A DNA stretch of 64,000 bases, taken from Bogoriella caseilytica (GTDB taxonomy: Bacteria > Actinomycetota > Actinomycetes > Actinomycetales > Actinomycetaceae). Below are positions 57,786 to 64,000 of this stretch, one piece after another (within the stretch, counting starts at the first letter, position 1; each line of letters begins with the position of its first letter). The notes under the pieces are model-generated. The model made no database searches. It saw nothing but the letters and a program-made list of their open reading frames with translations, and was not told the DNA's origin. A program made the position numbers and the translations under genes. The stretch is taken from NCBI RefSeq assembly GCF_003752405.1, contig NZ_RKHK01000001.1, forward strand, positions 1-64,000. Direction: 5' to 3'.

Positions 57786-57989
57786 ATGCGCACTTCCCGT
57801 ACTCGCTCCCGCCTGTTCGCCATCACCGCCGCCACCCTGCTCGTGATGGCGCCCGCCGCCTCCGCCTCGGCAGCCGGCGCAGAGCGGGCTCCCGTTCTCA
57901 GCCCTTCCCTGGTCGAGGTTCAAGAGCCGGTCGTGACGCCCGACTCCTACATTTGCAGCGTGATGGCTTGGCTCTGCCGCATTCGCTGA
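57786..57989 (+). CDS. Small secreted peptide with two C-terminal cysteines
   Basis: A 67-residue precursor that I do not recognise. Residues 1-30 are a clear signal peptide: the basic MRTSRTRSR, the hydrophobic core LFAITAATLLVMAPA and small residues ASASAAGA before a likely cut. The exported part is about 35 residues. It is acidic and proline-rich, then ends TPDSYICSVMAWLCRIR, with C57 and C64 separated by six mostly hydrophobic residues and a basic tip. The two cysteines could form a disulfide or other ring. The ATG has AAGG 9 bases upstream. The gene lies between a response regulator and a histidine kinase, so a signalling peptide is possible. No modification enzyme is nearby. Confidence 0.7.
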   Translation: MRTSRTRSRLFAITAATLLVMAPAASASAAGAERAPVLSPSLVEVQEPVVTPDSYICSVMAWLCRIR

Positions 57990-58032
57990 ACCGAGGTACC
58001 AACGGACGTCGATTGCTGGCATTCTGGCGCGG

Positions 58033-59205
58033 ATGACACGCTTCGGCTTCTCAGATGCAGCCACCTGGGCACGTAGCGAGCACGCCGTACCACAGTGGAC
58101 CCGGTGGGCGATCACGGTCGGTTTCGCTCTACTCTTTGCCCTTGAGGCTTCTGCCTACTTCTTTCAGCTCGAAGCCGCAGATCAGGCTTCGCTCGTCAGC
58201 TCCGCACTGACCAGCGCCCTCGTCATCCTCACTGCGTGGCAGCCTGCCCTAGGTGGCTTGCTCTACTTGGTGGGGGCATTCGCGGTTCTCGGGTGGACCG
58301 ACCCCGCGACTTTCAGCATCGGCATTGTCCTCGTCGCGGCGCTGGTGGCGTATGCCTGCACTAAGCCTGCGCGGATCGTCCTTCTTGCCATAGCGGCGGG
58401 CTGGCCATGGCTGGCGGTCATGGCCAGGGAGAGCGTCATCTGGCTGGACGCGGTTGTGATGTCCGCCTTCATCGCCGGCGCTGTTGGCATTGGACTGGCC
58501 TTCCGCCGCATGTCCTCGACTATGAACCGCATGGCTGCGGACTACGAGGCCGCCCGCAAGGAGGCCCTGGCCAAGGAGCGCCGGCGACTGGCCGCGGAAC
58601 TCCACGACATCGTGGGGCACGGCCTCACTGTGATTGCCATGCAGTCCCGTGCCCTGGAGTTCATCAGTGATGCCGAGGAACGCCGCCGTTCGCACCGAGC
58701 CATCGGGGACGCCGCCCAGCAGACGGCGGGAGACATGCGGCGCCTGCTAGCCGTCCTCCACGACGACGATTCCAGGCCTGGCAGTCAGCGAGCTGCGACC
58801 TCGGGCAGCCTCCGGGCCCGCGTGGCGCACTTCGTCGACCACCTCACCAGCACCGGCATCTCCACCAAGGCCACCTGGAGTGGGGCACGCGAACTTCCTC
58901 AGTCCATCGAGGTCAACCTGGTGCGCATCGCCCAGGAAGCCACCACGAACATCCTCAAGCACGGCGCGCGGCCCGGTCATGCCGAGTTCATCATCACCTT
59001 CGGCGAGCAGGAGGTCGAGATGATCATCTGCAACGAGATCGCTCCCAGTTCCACGACGTCGGGGCGAACGCGGAAGTCCCCCAGCCCTGGCTCGGGCTTC
59101 GGGCTACTGGGCCTGACCGAGCGCGCCACGCTCTTCGGTGGAACGCTCGACACCAGCGTGGAAGACCAGACGTGGACGCTCCGGGTCGCCCTGCCCCTAC
59201 GCTGA
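58033..59205 (+). CDS. Membrane histidine kinase (HisKA_3 type)
   Basis: A 390-residue sensor kinase of the NarX/DesK type. About five membrane segments lie between residues 25 and 160, with almost no extracytoplasmic domain. A short coiled linker follows, then the dimerisation helix KERRRLAAELHDIVGHGLTV with phosphorylated His191, an IAQEATTNILKHG N-box and GSGFGLLGLTERATLFGGTL in the ATPase domain. The partner is surely the divergent NarL-type regulator at 56950-57627. With few outside residues, the sensor probably detects a membrane-associated cue or a small peptide. The ATG is 43 bases after the peptide gene. Confidence 0.92.
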   Translation: MTRFGFSDAATWARSEHAVPQWTRWAITVGFALLFALEASAYFFQLEAADQASLVSSALTSALVILTAWQPALGGLLYLVGAFAVLGWTDPATFSIGIVLVAALVAYACTKPARIVLLAIAAGWPWLAVMARESVIWLDAVVMSAFIAGAVGIGLAFRRMSSTMNRMAADYEAARKEALAKERRRLAAELHDIVGHGLTVIAMQSRALEFISDAEERRRSHRAIGDAAQQTAGDMRRLLAVLHDDDSRPGSQRAATSGSLRARVAHFVDHLTSTGISTKATWSGARELPQSIEVNLVRIAQEATTNILKHGARPGHAEFIITFGEQEVEMIICNEIAPSSTTSGRTRKSPSPGSGFGLLGLTERATLFGGTLDTSVEDQTWTLRVALPLR

Positions 59206-59219
59206 CCCGCCCGACTCAT

Positions 59220-59317
59220 GGGGTAGGCCGCACGCACGGGGTAGGCCGCAGCGGGGCCAGATCGATCCTCAGGGCCACGGCAGCAGCACCGCTACTCGGG
59301 CGGCTACGGGCGGCTAC
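59220..59317. repeat. Short direct repeats between convergent genes
   Basis: The 127-base gap between the kinase and the GNAT gene has GGGGTAGGCCGCA at 59220-59232 and again at 59238-59250. It also has a 10-bp tandem repeat GGGCGGCTAC at 59298-59317. No gene is seen here. The repeats may be slippage products or part of bidirectional termination. Confidence 0.7.
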
Positions 59318-59332
59318 GGTGGGCCGGCACGC

Positions 59333-60121
59333 TCACGAGGAAGCAGGGGTGAGCGTCTCCACGCTGATCTCGAAGTGAAAGCCGAGCGCTCGATAGATAC
59401 CGATGGCCGCAGCGTTGTCCGAGTACACCCCGAGGTGGACCATGCCGTGCTGGCTGATTCCCCAACGGGTGATCGCCGCTGTCAGGGCCGTGGCCACGCC
59501 GCGCCGTCGGTAACGCGGATCGACGGCGACGGCGGCCAGATGCACTCCCGCGCCGGGAGCGGCGTGAGCATCGGGCACAGTGGCCGCCACCACCGCTGCC
59601 AGCCCCGGCGGCACCTGATCATCGCCGGGATGGGTATACCCCCACCACAGCGATTCGACGTCGCTGGGGCGGGCGCCGCGTTCCGGATAGCCGGCGTGCA
59701 GCACCGGGTAGACGGTCTGGAGCGCCTCCTCCCCCGTGCCCACGGGACCGGCGCGATCCTCGCCGGGCACCGGGGCCGGCGCTTCACTGGTGCGCATCCA
59801 GTCCCATTGGCTGACGCGTTCCATTCCGGACGAGGCGCGGGCCTCCTCCGGGAGAAGTTGCCACGTACCTGCGGTCAGGAGCGCCCGGTCCACCGGCCCG
59901 ATCTGCCCGGAGTGCACCACCTCGGCCAGCACCGGAGCAAGCTGCCGCGGTTCACCCGTGCCCACGAGCATCCGCCCGGCGTGTCCGGGGGTGGTGAGCA
60001 GGGCGGCGTCCCGACCACCTTCTGCTTCCCACACACGCTCCGGGCGCCAACGGTGGGCGTTGGCCCGCAGGAAGGGAAAGCGGTGGAGTCTGCCCAGCGT
60101 CTCGACGGCGGAGACCGTCAT
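59333..60121 (-). CDS. GNAT family acetyltransferase
   Basis: A 262-residue protein. Its last 110 residues form a GNAT domain with the acetyl-CoA loop [18 protein letters not shown] and the closing [20 protein letters not shown]. The N-terminal 130 residues, without a recognised motif, may be a degenerate second GNAT-like domain. The substrate is unknown. The ATG overlaps the aspS stop by ATGA, so it is expressed with the tRNA synthetase. It is distinct in sequence from the double-GNAT protein at 23004. Confidence 0.85.
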   Translation of the reverse strand: MTVSAVETLGRLHRFPFLRANAHRWRPERVWEAEGGRDAALLTTPGHAGRMLVGTGEPRQLAPVLAEVVHSGQIGPVDRALLTAGTWQLLPEEARASSGMERVSQWDWMRTSEAPAPVPGEDRAGPVGTGEEALQTVYPVLHAGYPERGARPSDVESLWWGYTHPGDDQVPPGLAAVVAATVPDAHAAPGAGVHLAAVAVDPRYRRRGVATALTAAITRWGISQHGMVHLGVYSDNAAAIGIYRALGFHFEISVETLTPASS

Positions 60122-61911
60122 GAGGCCGGTGCCGCCTCCTGCGGCTCCGGCTTGGCGTCCACTCCGGCTTCCTTGCGCTGCTGCGCGGTGATGGGCGCCG
60201 GGGCGGCGGTCAGCGGGTCATAGCCGCCGCCGGACTTGGGGAAGGCGATGACATCGCGGATCGAGGGCACGCCGGCCAGCAGTGCCACGATCCGGTCCCA
60301 GCCGAAGGCGATGCCGCCGTGCGGCGGGGCGCCGTACTGGAAGGCTTCGAGCAGGAAACCGAACTTCTCCTCAGCCTCCTCCGCATCGATACCCATGAGC
60401 GCGAAGATCCGCTCCTGGACCTCGCGGCGGTGGATACGGATCGAACCCCCGCCGATCTCGTTGCCGTTGCAAACAATGTCGTAAGCGTTCGAGAGCGCGG
60501 CGCCCGGGTCCTCTTCGAAGGAGTCCGTCCACTCGGGCTTGGGGGCGGTGAAGGCGTGGTGCACGGCGGTCCAGGCACCGGAGCCGACCGCGACGTCGCC
60601 GGCGGCCTGCGCGGCAGAGGCGGACTCGAAGAGCGGCGCATCCACCACCCAGACGAAGGACCACGTGCCCTCCTCGATGAGGCCGACCCGCTCGGCGATC
60701 TCCAGGCGGGCAGCGCCGAGCAGTGATCGAGACTCCCGGGGCTGGCCTGCAGCGAAGAAGACGCAGTCACCGGGCTGAGCGCCCACAGCGGCTGCCAGGC
60801 CCTCGCGCTCGGTCTCGGAGAGGTTCTTAGCCACTGGGCCACCGAGGGTGCCGTCCTCAGCCACGGTCACATACGCCAGACCCTTGGCGCCGCGCTGCTT
60901 GGCCCATTCCTGCCAGGCATCGAAGGTCCGGCGCGGCTGGGAGGCCCCTCCGGGCATCACCACGGCACCGACGTAGGGCGCCTGGAAGACGCGGAAGGGA
61001 GTCTGGGCGAAGTACTCGGTGAGCTCGGTCAGCTCCAGGCCGAAGCGCAGGTCAGGCTTGTCGGTACCGTACCTCTCCATCGCCTCGCGGTAGGTGATCC
61101 GCCGAATGGGCTTCGGGATGTCGTAGCCGATGAGCTTCCAGAGCTCGGTGAGGATCTCTTCGGAGACCGCAATCACGTCCTCCTGGTCCACGAAGCTCAT
61201 CTCGACGTCGAGCTGGGTGAACTCGGGCTGACGGTCCGCGCGGAAGTCCTCGTCGCGGTAACAGCGCGCGATCTGGTAGTACCGCTCAGCCCCGGCCACC
61301 ATGAGCAGCTGCTTGAAGAGCTGGGGCGACTGTGGGAGGGCGTACCAGGAGCCGGGGCTAAGGCGAGCAGGCACCACGAAGTCGCGCGCACCCTCGGGCG
61401 TCGACCGCGTCAGCGTCGGGGTCTCCACCTCGGTGAAGTCATGCCGCTCGAGCACCCGGCGCGCAGCTCGGTTGGCCTGGGACCGCAGCCGTAGTGCCTC
61501 GGCCTGGGGCTTGCGGCGCAGGTCGAGATAGCGATGGCGCAGTCGAGCTTCCTCACCGACGGCGCCGGAGTCCTGGGCGTGTTCGGACACCTGAAAGGGC
61601 AGCGGCGCGGCGGCGTTGAGCACCACGACCTCGGCGGCCACGACCTCGATCTCACCGGTGGGCAGGTCGGAGTTGGCATTGCCCTCCGGGCGCTGGGACA
61701 CCTCCCCGGTGACCTGCAGGACGTACTCGGCGCGCAACTCGTGGGCGACGTCCTCATCGCGAATGACCACCTGGGCAATACCGGAGGCGTCACGCAGATC
61801 AATGAAGGCCACTCCTCCGTGGTCGCGTCGGCGGTCCACCCATCCGGCGAGGGTGACGGTGGAACCGATGTCGCTGGCGCGCAGGGATCCTGCGGTGTGC
61901 GTGCGAAGCAC
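60118..61911 (-). CDS. aspS: Aspartyl-tRNA synthetase
   Basis: AspS charges tRNA-Asp, and in organisms without AsnS also tRNA-Asn. The 597-residue bacterial form has the N-terminal OB anticodon domain ([20 protein letters not shown]). The class II motifs are [20 protein letters not shown] and the late [14 protein letters not shown]. The bacterial insertion domain lies between them (about residues 280-420). The C-terminus adds about 20 residues. The GTG start has AAGGAGG 6 bases upstream and a leader of about 70 bases. Whether it is discriminating or not cannot be told by eye. Confidence 0.97.
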   Translation of the reverse strand: MLRTHTAGSLRASDIGSTVTLAGWVDRRRDHGGVAFIDLRDASGIAQVVIRDEDVAHELRAEYVLQVTGEVSQRPEGNANSDLPTGEIEVVAAEVVVLNAAAPLPFQVSEHAQDSGAVGEEARLRHRYLDLRRKPQAEALRLRSQANRAARRVLERHDFTEVETPTLTRSTPEGARDFVVPARLSPGSWYALPQSPQLFKQLLMVAGAERYYQIARCYRDEDFRADRQPEFTQLDVEMSFVDQEDVIAVSEEILTELWKLIGYDIPKPIRRITYREAMERYGTDKPDLRFGLELTELTEYFAQTPFRVFQAPYVGAVVMPGGASQPRRTFDAWQEWAKQRGAKGLAYVTVAEDGTLGGPVAKNLSETEREGLAAAVGAQPGDCVFFAAGQPRESRSLLGAARLEIAERVGLIEEGTWSFVWVVDAPLFESASAAQAAGDVAVGSGAWTAVHHAFTAPKPEWTDSFEEDPGAALSNAYDIVCNGNEIGGGSIRIHRREVQERIFALMGIDAEEAEEKFGFLLEAFQYGAPPHGGIAFGWDRIVALLAGVPSIRDVIAFPKSGGGYDPLTAAPAPITAQQRKEAGVDAKPEPQEAAPAS

Positions 61912-61987
61912 TGTGGGCCTCCTTCAGGCGTGGCGGGTGATCCGTCCCGATCCGGGCGCATCCGCGAGACGGGCGGGCGCGCCGTCG

Positions 61988-61993
61988 AGTCTA
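61988..61993 (-). promoter_or_regulatory. -10 box of aspS
   Basis: TAGACT on the minus strand starts a leader of about 69 bases before aspS. The surrounding CTAGACTCGAC is nearly the same as at dop and trmI-arc. A TTGACG lies 14 bases upstream, a short but possible -35 spacing. Confidence 0.45.
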
Positions 61994-62056
61994 GGCACGC
62001 CCCGGCTCGTCAAACGAACCGAGACTCCCCTGACTGACCGTTACGGTCGGCATTGA

Positions 62057-62086
62057 CAGTATGGTCGGCTTTCCCCGACCATACTG
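62057..62086. promoter_or_regulatory. Perfect 12-bp inverted repeat, operator of the ArsR-like regulator
   Basis: CAGTATGGTCGG and CCGACCATACTG are separated by 6 bases and stand just before the ATG at 62089. The left arm overlaps TTGACA (62053-62058), a good -35 element. A further half-like GGTCGG lies at 62045-62050. A dimeric winged-helix regulator encoded next to such a site almost certainly controls itself and the exporter gene after it. Confidence 0.8.
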
Positions 62087-62088
62087 GA

Positions 62089-62691
62089 ATGGCCGACAAG
62101 ACCGATCCTCACGAGGGCACCTCCGCGCTCACCACGCCGGACTATGAACTCGCCGACTCCCTCATGCTCACCGAGCCCGAGCAGTACAAGGCGCTCTTCG
62201 AGCCCACCCGCAGAGAGATCGTCTCCTTCCTCCTGGAGCGCGCCGCCACGACCGCCGAACTGGCCGAGACGCTCGACAAGCCCAAGGGGACGGTGGGACA
62301 TCACCTCAAAGCCCTCGAGTCGGCCGGGCTGATTCATGTGGTGCGCACCCAGCAGGTGCGGGCACTCACGGCGAAGTACTACGGCCGCACGGCGCGCGTC
62401 TTCTACTACGAGCGCACCGCCGAAGCAGCGGTGGAGCCCGGCGCGACAGCCCAGCGAGTGGCTGATGAGGCTGCGCGGGTGGCGCCGAACACCGGCCTGC
62501 CCGCCTCGATCGTGCACCGGCACGTACGCATTCCGGCCGAACGCGCCGAGGAGTGGCGGGACCGGCTGCACGACCTCGCCAACGAGTTCACTCACCAGGA
62601 GCGCGGTGGTGAGGTGACCTTCGGCTTCACTGTCGGCATCTATCCCACTGACCGCGCCCGGCTCGCCTCTGAGATCGACGCCGAACAGTGA
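62089..62691 (+). CDS. ArsR-like winged-helix regulator
   Basis: A 200-residue transcription factor. After a short disordered leader comes a winged-helix domain (about residues 28-110) with EQYKALFEPTRREIVSFLLE and AATTAELAETLDKPKGTVGH. HHLKALESAGLIHVVRTQQV and ALTAKYYGRTARVFYY follow. The C-terminal 90 residues probably bind the ligand and form the dimer. It lacks the cysteine metal site of ArsR/SmtB, so the inducer is not metal by this evidence. The ATG at 62089 follows a perfect inverted repeat by 2 bases. Its stop overlaps the MFS gene (GTGA). Confidence 0.88.
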   Translation: MADKTDPHEGTSALTTPDYELADSLMLTEPEQYKALFEPTRREIVSFLLERAATTAELAETLDKPKGTVGHHLKALESAGLIHVVRTQQVRALTAKYYGRTARVFYYERTAEAAVEPGATAQRVADEAARVAPNTGLPASIVHRHVRIPAERAEEWRDRLHDLANEFTHQERGGEVTFGFTVGIYPTDRARLASEIDAEQ

Positions 62692-64000
62692 CAGACGCTC
62701 GCGAGCCGCTCGGCCGCAACTTCCGGATGTTACTACCGGCCGCCTTCAGCGCGAACCTCGCCGACGGCTTGTCGAAGATCGCCATCCCGTGGATCGCCAC
62801 GGCACTGACTCGCGATCCGATGCTCATCACTCTGGTGGTGCTGTGCTCACGACTGCCCTGGCTCGTCTTCTCGCTGCCCGCCGGGGTGATCACCGACCGG
62901 GTGGACCGCCGCCGCCTCATCGTGGCGATGGACGCCGTCCGCGCCCTGATGATCGGCGCCTTCGCGGTGGTGGTGCTCGTCCAGCAGTCGGTCATCCCAG
63001 ATCCGGGCGAGGTCGAGGCCGGGCTGGCCGAGCCTCCCGGATCAGCGGGCTGGATCCTTGCCGCCCTCTACCTGACCGCGCTGCTCGTCGGCTCGGCGGA
63101 GGTACTCCGGGACAACGCCGCCCAGACCATGCTGCCGGCGGTGGTGCTCAAGCCTCAGCTACGGCGAGCGAACTCCCGGCTCTGGGGTGCGGAGGTGACC
63201 GCGGACAGCTTTATCGGCCCACCGCTGGCCGGAGTGCTGCTCGGCTTCGCGCTCGTGGTGCCCCTGGGAGCCACCACGGTGCTCTTCGCCGTCGCCGGCC
63301 TGCTCATGCTGCGCATCACCGGGAGCTTCCGCGCGAAGCCGCGCCCGGGAGCTCCCGCACCCCACACCACGCCCACGCCGCTGGTCGACGCCGCGGCGGC
63401 GAGCACGGCGCCGGTACCGACGCGCGGCTGGACCACCGACCTGTGCGAGGGATTTCGGTGGCTGTGGGATCACCAACTCCTGCGCGCCCTGGCCATCAGC
63501 CTGGGAGTGATGAACGGGGCCATGGCGGCCACCGGCGCCATGGCCGTGCTCTTCGCCCAGGAAGTCCTGGGCCTGGGGGCCACCGGCTTCGGCGTGCTGG
63601 CCACCGGTGCTGCCGCCGGCGCCATCCTGGGCACGGTGGTCGCCGAACCGATCGCGAAGCGGATGAGTTCGGGGATGTCCCTGCGCGTGGTGCTGATTGC
63701 CACCGTCGCCCAGGGTCTACTCATCGGCCTCTTCCCCCACCCGGTGCTGGTCTGGACGCTGTTCGCCTTCGGCGGGCTGCTCGCCGTGCTGTGGAACATC
63801 ATCACGCTCTCGCTGCGACAGACGATCATCCCGGACCACCTGCTCGGCCGCGTGAACTCCGTCTACCGCTTCTTCGGCTGGGGAATGATGTCCATCGGCG
63901 CCCTGGCCGGTGGGGTGATCGTGAGCATCGCCGAGACCGCGGTCACTCGCGACATGGCTCTTCGCCTGCCCTTCCTCGTTGCCGCCCTGGTCTGCGCGGC
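62688..64000 (+). CDS. MFS exporter, EntS-like (C-terminus beyond window)
   Basis: The visible 437 codons, read from the GTG at 62688, encode a transporter with about eleven membrane segments. The first loop has the MFS motif GVITDRVDRRRLIVAMDAVR. The second half repeats the pattern with LRQTIIPDHLLGRVNSVYRFF, the signature of the EntS/MFS_3 drug and siderophore exporter group. A long linker (about residues 215-250) contains Pro/Ala/Thr-rich sequence. It overlaps the ArsR-like regulator by 4 bases. The substrate is unknown. The open frame runs off the right end. Confidence 0.9.
   Translation, partial: MTDAREPLGRNFRMLLPAAFSANLADGLSKIAIPWIATALTRDPMLITLVVLCSRLPWLVFSLPAGVITDRVDRRRLIVAMDAVRALMIGAFAVVVLVQQSVIPDPGEVEAGLAEPPGSAGWILAALYLTALLVGSAEVLRDNAAQTMLPAVVLKPQLRRANSRLWGAEVTADSFIGPPLAGVLLGFALVVPLGATTVLFAVAGLLMLRITGSFRAKPRPGAPAPHTTPTPLVDAAAASTAPVPTRGWTTDLCEGFRWLWDHQLLRALAISLGVMNGAMAATGAMAVLFAQEVLGLGATGFGVLATGAAAGAILGTVVAEPIAKRMSSGMSLRVVLIATVAQGLLIGLFPHPVLVWTLFAFGGLLAVLWNIITLSLRQTIIPDHLLGRVNSVYRFFGWGMMSIGALAGGVIVSIAETAVTRDMALRLPFLVAALVCA

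Overview
This window comes from a high-GC actinobacterium, most likely of the order Micrococcales. The evidence is the complete Pup ligation system, mycobacterial-type integration host factor, the trp-operon membrane proteins typical of actinobacteria, strong G/C bias at third codon positions, GTG starts with GTGA/ATGA stop-start overlaps, and many genes that start 6-8 bases after a TAnnnT box. Genus and species cannot be fixed from this sequence. The window is ordinary chromosome: no insertion sequence, prophage, CRISPR array, rRNA or tRNA gene was seen. Nearly everything is on the minus strand, so operons read from high to low coordinates.

Layout from left to right: 1-7214 holds pyruvate kinase (cut by the window edge) and both glutamate synthase subunits. 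7303-14262 holds lgt with a compact trp/his cluster (trpA, trpB, trpC, two small membrane proteins, trpE, hisI), and 14370-15140 is hisF. 15137-22923 is the pupylation region: an FKBP-like lipoprotein, pafA, pup, dop, an unknown membrane protein, the ARC ATPase and trmI. There are no 20S proteasome genes between pup and pafA. 23004-24880 (plus strand) holds a double-GNAT protein and a small S4-domain protein. 24906-33369 holds a kinase-like protein, rpe, rsmB, fmt, priA, metK and coaBC. 33408-43165 is a tightly overlapping pyrimidine superoperon (pyrR, pyrB, pyrC, carA, carB, pyrF) followed by mihF, gmk and rpoZ. It is headed by a leader with a convincing PyrR-binding element. 43267-47670 holds nusB, efp, a shikimate kinase-like paralogue, a fused shikimate kinase/dehydroquinate synthase, and aroC. 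47730-48712 is a PadR regulator with its membrane partner. 48749-54558 holds aroE, mltG, ruvX, alaS and a DUF948-type protein. 54746-56899 holds rpsD with a structured leader, then rarA.

56950-59205 is the most accessory part. A NarL-type response regulator and a membrane histidine kinase flank a 67-residue secreted peptide whose C-terminus carries two cysteines six residues apart. The shared intergenic region contains repeated CTTA(G/C)GT boxes. This looks like a small peptide-linked signalling module and is the best candidate for something undescribed. 59333-61911 holds a GNAT protein and aspS. 62089 to the right edge holds an ArsR-like regulator and an MFS exporter (cut by the edge), preceded by a perfect 12-bp inverted repeat that is very probably the regulator's operator.

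The genes mostly serve central metabolism: aromatic amino acids, histidine, glutamate, pyrimidines, one-carbon/SAM and coenzyme A, together with translation and protein tagging. Start sites were chosen from overlaps, ribosome binding sites, family alignment from memory and leaderless promoter spacing. All functional calls are by motif recognition without database searches.
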